From positions 1 to 41,057 of IMG/VR virus record IMGVR_UViG_3300045929_000054: a stretch of DNA of 41,057 nucleotides; one strand, written 5' to 3'. Positions within the stretch are counted from its first letter, which is position 1. Each line of letters starts with the position of its first letter. Both the position numbers and the translations under genes were made by a program. The notes below the pieces were generated by a model. The model saw only the letters and a list, made by a program, of their open reading frames with translations, had not been told where the DNA came from and ran no database searches. Of the stretch, positions 1-5,916 are shown in pieces. This DNA is from a virus.

Positions 1-10
1 CCCCTGGGCG

Positions 11-30
11 CCCCCCCCCCCCCCCCCCCC
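11..30. repeat. C20 homopolymer at contig edge
   Basis: Twenty consecutive C follow the first ten bases. It lies upstream of the first gene and at the contig edge, inside what looks like an operon interrupted by linearisation of the sequence. A run this long is unusual even in a GC-rich phage; it is most simply read as an assembly or library tailing artefact, though a true physical end cannot be excluded from sequence alone. Confidence 0.8.
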
Positions 31-73
31 GTTCTCTCGATCACGCCGCCTGGTCTGGGGCCTCTACCCCTTC

Positions 74-349
74 ATGGGGTTCTCGGAGGTCGAAGTGAGC
101 TCCGCGCCGGCAACGTTCCGCGAGCGCCTCGCGGCGCTCCGCGCGGAGTGCGGCGCGACCCAGCAGGACCTCGCCGACTTCCTCGAGGTGCCGCTCGAGC
201 TCGTCCGCGAATGGGAGAGCGGCGTCTTCCCCAAGCACGAGGACCTCGTGCGCATCGCCGAGGCCTTCGACACCACCGTGGACTACCTGATCCTCGCAAC
301 CAAGCAGCGGATGCCGCCGCCGGCGGCGCCTGACCGAGAGGCCATCTGA
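74..349 (+). CDS. XRE/Cro-CI family helix-turn-helix regulator
   Basis: A 91-residue protein that is almost entirely one HTH_XRE domain (about residues 14-70). The pattern FRERLAALRAECGATQQDLA, then LELVREWESG, then HEDLVRIAEAF matches the five-helix Cro/CI fold, with the recognition helix around residues 38-50. It lacks the C-terminal dimerisation or peptidase domain of a lambda-type CI repressor, so it is a small DNA binder, either repressor or Cro-like. Its stop overlaps the ATG of the ParB-domain gene (bases 347-351), indicating co-translation. If the contig is circular or permuted, it continues the early operon that ends at 41052. Which promoter it controls is not visible; the CCGGATGTTCCGG dyads at 1956 and 4484 are candidate operators by inference only. 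Confidence 0.85.
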   Translation: MGFSEVEVSSAPATFRERLAALRAECGATQQDLADFLEVPLELVREWESGVFPKHEDLVRIAEAFDTTVDYLILATKQRMPPPAAPDREAI

Positions 350-1869
350 TGACCGCAGCACTCGCAATCCCCGTGCAGACGTCTGCACTCCCGCTCGACG
401 CGATCACCCCGAGCAGGACGAACCCGCGGAAGCACTTCGACCAGGCGGCGCTCGCGGAGCTCGCTGAGAGCATCGCAAAGCACGGCGTGCTCCAGCCGAT
501 CCTCGTGCGGCCGTCCGACGCGCCCGGGCTCTACGAGCTCGTCGCCGGCGAGCGCCGGTTCCGCGCCGCGGCGATGGCGAAGCTCACCGAGATCCCGGCG
601 ACCGTACGCGAGCTCAGCGACGCCGAGGTCCTCGAGATCCAGGTCGTCGAGAACCTGATGCGACAGGACCTCCACCCGATGGAGGAGGCGCAGGGCTACG
701 AGGCGCTTCACTCCCGGCACAAGTACTCCGTCGAGCAGCTCGCCGCGAAGATCGGGAAGTCGGTCGCGTACGTGTACGCGCGTCTCAAGCTCTGCGCGCT
801 CACGAAGGAGGCGCGGCAGGCGTTCCTCGAGGACCGGTTCACCGCCGGGCACGCGATCCTCCTCGCGCGCCTCAAGCCCGCGGACCAGAAGCGGGCGATG
901 GATCCGGACCAGTTCGCGATCTTCGACCATGAGCGCGGTCTACTCGATCACGCAGACGACGGCGACGAGGACGACGCCCGACTCAAGCCCCGGAGCGTCC
1001 GTGAGTTCCAGGCCTGGATCGACAAGCACGTCCGGTTCGACGTTGAGAAGGACGCCGACCCGATGCTCTTCCCGGAGACCGCCGCGACGCTCGAGAAGGC
1101 GGAGGAAGCCGAAGAGCGCGTGATTCCCATCACGCACGATCACATGCTCGCCCCGTCGACGCGGGATTCGAAGGTGCGCACGTACACGTGCCGGTCCTGG
1201 AAGCGCGCCGATGGCGCGGTCGTCGAGGACAGCTGGACCGGCAAGAAGGGGCGGTCGAAGACCTGCGAGCACTCCATCACCGGGATCGTCGTCGCCGGCC
1301 GCGATCGCGGCGACGCCTTCAAGGTCTGCATCGCTCGCGACAAGTGCGCCGCGCACTGGCCGGAGGGTGTGAAGGCGAAGCAGGCGCGCCAGAAAGCCGA
1401 GGCCTCCGGGGAGAAGACGCCTCGCGCGAAGGAGCTCGAGCGCCAGAAGCGCGACCACGAGCGATACGAGGCCGAGCGGAAACGCGAGGAGGCCGAGCGC
1501 GAACGCTTCGAGAAGGCGACGCCGGCGATCCTCGAGGCCGTCTCCGCATGGGCGAGAGAGGCTGAAGCCGACACCGACTCGTGCCTCGTCGCGAAGATCG
1601 TGACCGATCAGCTCACGCCGTACGGACCACGCGGAAAGAAGGCCCTGCAGGCTTTCGGCAAGGTCCATTCAGCACAAGACATCCTGCGCCGGGCCGCGTT
1701 CCTTCACGTCGCAGCGCAGGTCCTCGACTCCTGGCGCGCGTCGCGCGACTTCGCGAAGTGGGCGAAGGGCGCGATCGGCCTCGACGTCGCCGCGATCCTC
1801 GAGAAAGTCGCGCCGGCTCCGAAGGAAGCTCCCGCGAAGCCGAAGACCGGCAAACGGGCGAGCTCGTGA
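349..1869 (+). CDS. ParB/Spo0J-like N-terminal domain protein, 506 aa
   Basis: The N-terminus is a clear ParB/Sulfiredoxin-like domain: an SRTNPRKHF motif (22-30), then GERRFRAA at 68-75 (the CTP/phosphate-binding arginine patch of ParB proteins) and ENLMRQDLHPMEEAQGY at 101-117, followed by a helix-turn-helix (about 125-165). The rest is unusual for a partition ParB: an acidic stretch, a cysteine-containing segment (YTC, KTCEHS, KVCIARDKC, about 279-345) that could bind metal, then a highly charged helical region (345-385) and an alanine/lysine-rich tail. No ParA and no obvious parS array lie nearby, and the phage has an integrase, so a role as a transcriptional or replication regulator or as a ParB-type nuclease is more likely than plasmid partition. 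ParB-domain proteins are frequent in phages of soil bacteria. Start and family confident; role uncertain. Confidence 0.85.
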   Translation: MTAALAIPVQTSALPLDAITPSRTNPRKHFDQAALAELAESIAKHGVLQPILVRPSDAPGLYELVAGERRFRAAAMAKLTEIPATVRELSDAEVLEIQVVENLMRQDLHPMEEAQGYEALHSRHKYSVEQLAAKIGKSVAYVYARLKLCALTKEARQAFLEDRFTAGHAILLARLKPADQKRAMDPDQFAIFDHERGLLDHADDGDEDDARLKPRSVREFQAWIDKHVRFDVEKDADPMLFPETAATLEKAEEAEERVIPITHDHMLAPSTRDSKVRTYTCRSWKRADGAVVEDSWTGKKGRSKTCEHSITGIVVAGRDRGDAFKVCIARDKCAAHWPEGVKAKQARQKAEASGEKTPRAKELERQKRDHERYEAERKREEAERERFEKATPAILEAVSAWAREAEADTDSCLVAKIVTDQLTPYGPRGKKALQAFGKVHSAQDILRRAAFLHVAAQVLDSWRASRDFAKWAKGAIGLDVAAILEKVAPAPKEAPAKPKTGKRASS

Positions 1870-2048
1870 AACACCCCCGTCGTGCGCCAATGCCCCTCCT
1901 CGCATTGACCCGAGGAGAGCATCCCCCCCAGGCGGCGACGGGTGCATTCAACGGTCCGGATGTTCCGGGCCGCAGCGCGGCAGCCCTCTTCTCGTTGTCG
2001 TGGGCTGCCGCGCGTTCCTTTCCCGGAACCTGAAGAGGAGTTCCCCAG
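1870..2048 (+). promoter_or_regulatory. Structured leader A (hairpins, CCGGATGTTCCGG dyad) before the 2049 gene
   Basis: This 179-base gap contains three inverted repeats in a row: CTCCTCG/CGAGGAG (1896-1902 with 1911-1917), the dyad CCGGATGTTCCGG (1956-1968, extending to a CGGTCCGGA/TCCGGGCCG stem with a TGT loop), and a perfect 12-bp stem GCGCGGCAGCCC/GGGCTGCCGCGC (1975-1986 with 2002-2013). A pyrimidine tail TTCCTTTCC (2015-2023) follows. CCTCTTC at 1985-1991, partly in the loop, is complementary to GAAGAGG at 2032-2038, which includes the Shine-Dalgarno region of the next gene. A 47-codon open frame (ATG 1890 to TGA 2033) runs through the element. It could be a terminator for parB, an operator, or an SD-masking leader. 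Confidence 0.55.
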
Positions 2049-2378
2049 ATGGCTGAGAGCGACACCATGCGAGGCGAAGAGGTCCAGATCGGGAAGCTGA
2101 AGTTCATCATGCCCTCCGAGCCTCCCATGGAGGACGAGCAGGTCATCGCCAACGAGATCCTGATCGCGCAGATCGACAAGCACGCCGCGCCCTTCCGGCA
2201 GATCCACGAGCGCGCCGAGCTCGCGAAGAAGACGCTCCGCGCCGATATCACCGCGGCCTTCCGGATGCGTCTCGAGGAGAAGGACAAGGGTCCGACCTTG
2301 ATGGACTCGCCAGGCGTCGAGGTCGACGACAGCGGGAAGAAGGGCGGCCGGCGGCCGCGAGCTGCGGCGGGGTCATGA
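2049..2378 (+). CDS. Hypothetical early protein, 109 aa
   Basis: Not recognised. The protein is charged and mostly helical (roughly residues 28-82, rich in E, K, R and A), ending in a basic KKGGRRPRAAAG tail that could contact nucleic acid. The start is set by GAAGAGGAG nine bases upstream of ATG, after leader A. The stop overlaps the ATG of the 2375 gene (ATGA), making it the first gene of a tightly coupled block 2049-3060. No cysteine motifs or membrane segment. Codon use matches neighbouring phage genes (strong G/C third positions), so it is coding; the function is unknown. Confidence 0.7.
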   Translation: MAESDTMRGEEVQIGKLKFIMPSEPPMEDEQVIANEILIAQIDKHAAPFRQIHERAELAKKTLRADITAAFRMRLEEKDKGPTLMDSPGVEVDDSGKKGGRRPRAAAGS

Positions 2379-2572
2379 GTTCGGCGGAACCGACCGGTCC
2401 CTACGTCTTCCAGCCGTACGGGACCGTCACTCATCCGGACCACGCGGCGTGGGGGCGGCTCTACGGCGTCGGCGGCGTCGGGCCGCTGATGGCGCCAGCC
2501 ATGATCCGAGGGCTGACGCGTGAGGAGGCGGAGGCTGTTCGAGAGGTGCTCGCACGGCTCGGCCCGCGATGA
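2375..2572 (+). CDS. Hypothetical small protein, 65 aa
   Basis: Not recognised. The start ATG overlaps the preceding stop (ATGA) and its own stop overlaps the next ATG in the same way, so translation of 2049-3060 is probably coupled. The sequence has an aromatic, proline- and glycine-rich first half (YVFQPYGTV) and a short helical end (TREEAEAVREVLARLG). No known domain can be assigned. It is supported mainly by overlap geometry and codon bias. Confidence 0.6.
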   Translation: MSSAEPTGPYVFQPYGTVTHPDHAAWGRLYGVGGVGPLMAPAMIRGLTREEAEAVREVLARLGPR

Positions 2573-3060
2573 CCTTCGCGGAGAAGACCTCCGTCCCCGT
2601 CGAGCGCTCGCGCGCAGAGATCGAGGGCCTGCTCGTGAAGTACGGAGCCTCTTGCTTCGCGAGCGGCTGGAAGCCTGGCGCCGCCGTGATCCAGTTCACG
2701 ATCAAGCGACCCGGGGGCGATCGCCTCGTCCGGTTCGAGCTCCCGCTGCCGAGCGGGACGGACAAGGCAGTCACCCACTTCAAGAACCGCTACGGGAGCT
2801 GGACCGCACGCCCGGCCTCCTCAGCGGCCGATGCCCTCGCTCAAGAGACGCGCCGGCGCTGGCGCGCGCTCGCGCTCGTCATCAAGGCAAAGCTCGAGGC
2901 CGTCGAGACCGGCATCGTTCTCTTCGACGACGAGTTCCTGGCGCACTTCGTCATGCCCAACGGGCAGACGCTCGGCAAGCACTTGGCGCCGCAGCTGGAA
3001 GCGGCCTACCGGTCCGGCGAAATGCCGGTGCTCGCGCTGCCGGCGGGAGGTGGGGAATGA
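2569..3060 (+). CDS. Conserved-looking phage hypothetical, 163 aa
   Basis: A soluble 163-residue alpha/beta protein. The N-terminal half looks like an antiparallel beta domain (AEIEGLLVKYGA, AVIQFTIKRPGGDRLVRFELPLP); the middle (about 83-115) is helical, rich in Arg and Ala (RRRWRALALVIKAKLEAVE); the end contains FDDEFLAHFVMPNGQTLG. This organisation resembles an uncharacterised protein family common in phage early regions, but I cannot name it. The start overlaps the preceding stop (ATGA). The next gene lies on the opposite strand and converges with it (15-base gap). Confidence 0.75.
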   Translation: MTFAEKTSVPVERSRAEIEGLLVKYGASCFASGWKPGAAVIQFTIKRPGGDRLVRFELPLPSGTDKAVTHFKNRYGSWTARPASSAADALAQETRRRWRALALVIKAKLEAVETGIVLFDDEFLAHFVMPNGQTLGKHLAPQLEAAYRSGEMPVLALPAGGGE

Positions 3061-3074
3061 GCGGTCGCTCCTAC

Positions 3075-3443
3075 TCAGCCGGATCCCTCGCCACGGGCTG
3101 GCTGGAAATTCTTGTCGCAGTTCGGGCACGCCCGGATGTGGAAAGACCCCGGCGGCTGGAGGTGCACGATGACGCCATCAGCGTCCTTGCATCGTGGGCA
3201 GATCGCGAAGCGCTTCCCGGCGGTGGTCTCCCAGTAGATGGATCCGTCGAATTCGAGAGCCGCGGCTCGTGCCGCATTGGCGAGCTGCTCTTTCAGTTCG
3301 CGGTTCTCCGCCGCGAGTTGCTGCGTTCGATCCTGCAGCTCCAGATAGGACTCGCGGAGCGTGTTGAGTGCCGTGCGATGTTCCTGCGCGGCGCTCTCGT
3401 CGTAGAGCTTCTTGAACGCGCCCGCCCAGTCGAAAATGCCCAT
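3075..3443 (-). CDS. Coiled-coil plus zinc-ribbon protein (reverse-strand moron)
   Basis: A 122-residue reverse-strand gene within a rightward operon. Residues about 15-62 are a predicted coiled coil (LRESYLELQDRTQQLAAENRELKEQL), followed by a short beta segment and a four-cysteine zinc ribbon: CPRC near residue 81 and CPNC near residue 110. A GGAGGAC Shine-Dalgarno precedes its ATG (3443, reverse strand), supporting the start. Base composition is less GC-rich than the neighbours and it is self-contained with an inverted orientation, which fits an independently transcribed moron or lysogeny gene. Cysteine spacing suggests structural zinc; the function is unknown. Confidence that it is a gene is good. 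Confidence 0.75.
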   Translation of the reverse strand: MGIFDWAGAFKKLYDESAAQEHRTALNTLRESYLELQDRTQQLAAENRELKEQLANAARAAALEFDGSIYWETTAGKRFAICPRCKDADGVIVHLQPPGSFHIRACPNCDKNFQPARGEGSG

Positions 3444-3475
3444 AGGGGAGTCCTCCGAACGGCGAGGGTAGCAGC

Positions 3476-3886
3476 GTGACCGGCCTCCGCTGGCTCCTCT
3501 GGCCGCTCCGCGCGCTGCTCGGCCGCTGCCGCGGCTGCGGCTGCTCGCTCGAGGTCGAGTACCGCGAGAGCCGGTCAGCAGTCACGCGCGACGTTGTTGG
3601 CTGGGTCTGGTGCTTCGATTGCGCGGTCGAGTTCAAGCGCCCACTACCGATCCTCCCGGCGCCCGCCGAGCAGCTCGCCACGATGCCGACTGCCGACATC
3701 TGCTCCGCGCTCCGGGCGCGCTCGGAGGGCGTCTTCGTCGTGATGATCGGCGAGGCCAACGCCGCGGCGAACGGTGACGACGCCAGGTGCGTAATCCACG
3801 TCGCCACAGGCCGCGGCGTCCGGCAGCGCATGAAGGGCGCGATCGAAGGCGGCTTCAACGAGTTCCTCAGGAGGTTCCCGAAGTGA
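3476..3886 (+). CDS. Hypothetical protein with N-terminal zinc-ribbon-like cysteines, 136 aa
   Basis: Starts at GTG. After a hydrophobic stretch (LRWLLWPLRALLG) the protein has CRGCGC at about 18-23 and CFDC at about 47-50, a plausible zinc knuckle. The C-terminal part (about 70-136) is a compact alpha/beta region with VFVVMIGEANAA and a helical end. The stop overlaps the next start (GTGA). Together with the 3075 and 3883 genes it forms a small group of cysteine-pair proteins. No family assigned. Confidence 0.65.
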   Translation: MTGLRWLLWPLRALLGRCRGCGCSLEVEYRESRSAVTRDVVGWVWCFDCAVEFKRPLPILPAPAEQLATMPTADICSALRARSEGVFVVMIGEANAAANGDDARCVIHVATGRGVRQRMKGAIEGGFNEFLRRFPK

Positions 3887-4071
3887 GTCTCCACGCCGAG
3901 TACGTCTGTGATTGGTGCCGCCGCGCCATCCGAGTGCATCCCGTGGCGCCTGGCGCGCGGCAGTTCCTCCCGCCTCCAGAGTGGCTCGAGGTCGAGCTCG
4001 CCAAGGGCGGCACGCTCGACGCCTGCTCGGAGCCCTGCGCCGAGAAGATCGCGACGGGGGCGGAGGTCTGA
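3883..4071 (+). CDS. Small zinc-ribbon-like protein, 62 aa
   Basis: Starts at GTG 3883, overlapping the previous TGA; a longer in-frame reading to 3787 exists but lies inside the preceding gene. CDWC near residue 9 and a second pair CSEPC near residue 51 suggest one zinc site in a protein otherwise rich in Pro and charged residues. Its TGA overlaps the ATG of the XRE gene (TGATG). Function unknown; perhaps a small adaptor or transcription-modulating protein, as is common among phage early zinc-ribbon proteins. Confidence 0.65.
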   Translation: MSLHAEYVCDWCRRAIRVHPVAPGARQFLPPPEWLEVELAKGGTLDACSEPCAEKIATGAEV

Positions 4072-4319
4072 TGGGCCGATCCGTCCAGAACTCGCGACAC
4101 GTTCAGTGGCGGCAGCAACAATTCGGCGCCCGGCTCGGCGCGCTGCGTGACGCGGCAGGGCTTCAACAGAACGAACTCGCCGAGCGGTGCGGGTGCTCGG
4201 CTGCCTGTGTGAACGCGATCGAGGCCGGCCGTCAGGCTCCGTCGCTATTCCTCGCGGGCCGCTTCGCAGTGGCGCTCGGCGTCCTGCTTGACGACCTGGT
4301 CGAGGGTCTCACGTCGTGA
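4071..4319 (+). CDS. XRE-family helix-turn-helix protein, 82 aa
   Basis: Nearly the whole protein is an HTH_XRE domain: FGARLGALRDAAGLQQNELA, then GCSAACVNAIEAGRQAPS (recognition helix about 43-56), then FLAGRFAVALGVLLDDLVEG. The usual invariant Gln, Ala and Glu positions of the Cro/CI fold are present. The ATG overlaps the upstream stop (TGATG); a longer in-frame reading exists upstream but overlaps the previous gene entirely. It is the second XRE protein in the window (first at 74), so the pair may act as repressor and antirepressor/Cro. Leader B with an exact dyad lies just downstream (4484), a plausible target by inference. Confidence 0.85.
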   Translation: MGRSVQNSRHVQWRQQQFGARLGALRDAAGLQQNELAERCGCSAACVNAIEAGRQAPSLFLAGRFAVALGVLLDDLVEGLTS

Positions 4320-5044
4320 CGGTCGCGATCGACATCCCTGCGTTCCGCGTCGTCTTCGCGATCGCGCGGGGCATGAACCAGACAACCGAGGGGGCGGCGG
4401 CTGCCGGAACACCGGAGACCGTGCGCGAGCTTGGAGTGCCAGCGCGCGACGCCCAGGCCGTCGCCCCCTCACCATCAACCGGGCCGGATGTTCCGGCTCG
4501 GCGCGCGGCGGGTCGTGTCGGACGCTCGGAGCGGCGGGACCCCCACTCCGATCCAACGACAGTCCGCCGCGCCGTTCTTTCCACACGAGGAGGATCCGAT
4601 GGCACGAGACTACGACAAGGCGATTCGGGCGCTGAGGGCCGAGGCGCTTGCGTGGACAAAGATCATGACACACGCCAGCTATCACTGGCTACAGGCGGCA
4701 GGCATCCGCGCGGCAGCATACAGCTACGCCGCGGACTACCTCGCATCCATCACCGGCAAGCTCGAGCAGGCCGCCGGAAAGCGCCCGCGCCGGTCCCGCG
4801 CGTCACGCTCCGGCTCGGCGCGGGGTCGCCCGAAGTCCTGATCCCAGGCGAGGACGCGAAGGTCCTGGAATGCCCGTGGCAGGCCCACGACGTTGCCGAG
4901 CGCGTCGCAGAGCGGCTCGGAGCTCGGCTCTACATCGAAGGCATGCCCGAGCGCGGGCCGCCTCCTGATCGCGCCGTAGCGCGCGTGCGCCGCCACCGGA
5001 GCGGCGCGGGGCTCATGGAGGAGGACGGCGGCGACGAGGACTGA
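4316..5044 (+). CDS. Long open frame; only its ends look coding (start of 3' part unclear)
   Basis: The frame opens at GTG 4316 (overlapping the XRE stop) and stays open to 5044. Codon use looks coding for the first 50 or so codons (MTVAIDIPAFRVVFAIA...) and again from about 4765 to 5044 (VTLRLGAGSPEVLIPG, then HDVAERVAERLGARLYIEG), but not between, where leader B and the start of the 4599 gene occupy the DNA. The 3' segment has no ATG, GTG or TTG near its beginning; it reads naturally as a -1 continuation of the 4599 gene. So this entry may be a chimera: a short gene at 4316 plus a separate 3' gene or the second half of a frameshifted gene. Confidence 0.4.
   Translation: MTVAIDIPAFRVVFAIARGMNQTTEGAAAAGTPETVRELGVPARDAQAVAPSPSTGPDVPARRAAGRVGRSERRDPHSDPTTVRRAVLSTRGGSDGTRLRQGDSGAEGRGACVDKDHDTRQLSLATGGRHPRGSIQLRRGLPRIHHRQARAGRRKAPAPVPRVTLRLGAGSPEVLIPGEDAKVLECPWQAHDVAERVAERLGARLYIEGMPERGPPPDRAVARVRRHRSGAGLMEEDGGDED
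4475..4596 (+). promoter_or_regulatory. Structured leader B (same CCGGATGTTCCGG dyad as leader A)
   Basis: TCAAC (4475-4479) followed by the exact dyad CCGGATGTTCCGG (4484-4496), which extends to a 10-bp stem CCGGGCCGGA/TCCGGCTCGG with a TGT loop and one G-T wobble. A second stem, GCGCGGCGG/CCGCCGCGC (4503-4511 with 4564-4572), encloses about 50 bases. Then come the pyrimidine tract TTCTTTCC (4575-4582) and the Shine-Dalgarno CGAGGAGG (4587-4594) of the 4599 gene. Order and spacing mirror leader A at 1948-2040, while the stem sequences differ. Confidence 0.55.
4599..4841 (+). CDS. Hypothetical 80-aa protein, possibly 5' part of a frameshifted gene
   Basis: ATG 4599 follows a strong GAGGAGG site. 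Residues 1-58 are a plausible helical protein (YDKAIRALRAEALAWTKI, then AAYSYAADYLASITGKLEQA). The last 20 or so residues (arginine/serine-rich, ending GRPKS) look like an out-of-frame reading, because the -1 frame over the same bases gives a natural sequence continuing to 5044. Moving to frame -1 around 4760-4770 would give a protein of about 148 residues. No canonical XXXYYYZ slippery heptamer is present there, so a sequencing indel or a second gene with an unusual start are alternatives. Function unknown. Confidence 0.6.
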   Translation: MARDYDKAIRALRAEALAWTKIMTHASYHWLQAAGIRAAAYSYAADYLASITGKLEQAAGKRPRRSRASRSGSARGRPKS

Positions 5045-5059
5045 GAGGGCGGGGGAACG

Positions 5060-5686
5060 ATGCGAGCGGCATGGTGGTGGATCGATCGGTGGCGGAAGTC
5101 GACGGCTTACACCGACATGACGCCCGAGCAGAAGGGCGTCTACCGGGACCTCCTGGACGAGCTCTGGATCCGTGACGGGGTGATCCCGAAGGACGAGAAG
5201 ATCCTGCGCAAGATCGCGGGCGCCGACGCGGCCTGTTGGAAGCGCGTTCGGAAGGCCGTCCTGGCCCACTTCACGCTCACCAGGAAGGGCTACCGGAACG
5301 AAACACACGACAAGATTCAGCACGAGTCGGAGCTCGCCCGGAGGCGTCAGGAGCGGTACCGAGCGTCACGTGACGCATCACATAACGCGTCACGTGACGC
5401 ATCACGTAACGGCCGAAGTGACGGTGAAGGTGACGGTAACGTTATGCGTCCTCCGTCTCCGGCTCTCTCCCTCCCCCCACCAAAGGGGGAGGGAGGGGAG
5501 AGCAGACAGATTTCGAATACCGTCCGGGCCGCGCGCTTCGCGTCGGCTGGCCCTCACGGGCCGCCGCTCCGCGCGCCCGAGCAGGGGGAGCCCATCGGGA
5601 TCGGGGAGATGCTCAGGGCCTCCGGGTGGGCACCGCCTGACGCCGCCCCGATCGAGCCCGGACCGATTCCCGGAGCCCCCGCGTGA
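5060..5686 (+). CDS. DUF1376/YdaU-like replication protein, 208 aa
   Basis: Residues 5-60 match the DUF1376 (YdaU) pattern: WWWIDRWRKSTAYTDMTPEQ, then GVYRDLLDELWIRDGVIP, then DEKILRKIAGADAACWKRV. It is a winged-helix-like domain found in phage replication initiation regions. The middle (about residues 102-125) is a low-complexity ASRDASHNASRDASRNG stretch, which is the coding shadow of a 24-bp DNA repeat (5364-5411). The C-terminal half is proline- and glycine-rich and disordered. This resembles lambda O, where iterons of the origin lie inside the replication gene. The stop overlaps the 5683 GTG. RusA follows two genes later, a usual replication-module context. Domain call fairly sure; origin role inferred. 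Confidence 0.8.
   Translation: MRAAWWWIDRWRKSTAYTDMTPEQKGVYRDLLDELWIRDGVIPKDEKILRKIAGADAACWKRVRKAVLAHFTLTRKGYRNETHDKIQHESELARRRQERYRASRDASHNASRDASRNGRSDGEGDGNVMRPPSPALSLPPPKGEGGESRQISNTVRAARFASAGPHGPPLRAPEQGEPIGIGEMLRASGWAPPDAAPIEPGPIPGAPA
5364..5411 (+). repeat. Iteron-like tandem 24-bp repeat, candidate replication origin
   Basis: Two adjacent 24-bp units (5364-5387 and 5388-5411) differ at one base. Each begins with the perfect palindrome CGTCACGTGACG and ends CATAACG or CGTAACG. Degenerate GTGACGGT copies and an inverted CGTTATGCGTC follow to about 5450. They lie in the linker of the DUF1376 gene and encode a low-complexity peptide, so the DNA rather than the protein is probably under selection. 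Confidence 0.7.
5469..5493 (+). repeat. Polypyrimidine/polypurine hairpin beside the iterons
   Basis: CCCTCCCCC (5469-5477) and GGGGGAGGG (5485-5493) form a perfect 9-bp stem with a 7-base loop; the purine arm continues as AGGGGAGAG. It lies about 55 bases past the iterons, inside the disordered part of the same gene. It may be an origin structure, or a REP-like element captured by the phage. Confidence 0.55.
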
Positions 5687-5916
5687 CGCAGCCCTGGCGC
5701 CCATCCCAGACCGTCGAGCAGCCGCTCCTTCCGGAGGTCGCGGCGAAGCCCAGACCGACCTTCCAGGAGACCGGCTCGATGGCCTGGGGGCAGCTCACCG
5801 CGGCGCTCCGCGGGATCCGTGACGGGCGGGGCTTCCGCTGCTCGCCGCAGTGCGAGCGGTGCGCCGACCTCTGGCCGTGGTACGCGCCTCGGAGAGAGGC
5901 AGGAGAAGAGGGATGA
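5683..5916 (+). CDS. Hypothetical protein with CxxxCxxC motif, 77 aa
   Basis: Starts at GTG overlapping the DUF1376 stop (GTGA) and ends overlapping the RusA start (ATGA), so it is co-translated with both. A Pro-rich N-terminus precedes an amphipathic segment (MAWGQLTAALRGIRDG) and a cysteine cluster CSPQCERCADLW at about 55-66 that could bind zinc. By position it may be an accessory to the replication protein; no family is recognised. Confidence 0.65.
   Translation: MTQPWRPSQTVEQPLLPEVAAKPRPTFQETGSMAWGQLTAALRGIRDGRGFRCSPQCERCADLWPWYAPRREAGEEG

Noticed and set aside
1890-2033. 47-codon leader ORF across leader A
   Set aside because: It runs through hairpins and is not followed by SD-supported features. 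GAT and GTT codons that are rare in this genome point to nucleotide rather than peptide constraint. Kept as a note, not as a gene.
4750-4775. Programmed -1 frameshift by a canonical slippery heptamer
   Set aside because: The bases near the switch (GCC GGA AAG) do not fit XXXYYYZ in the zero frame, so I treat it as indel or unusual start instead.
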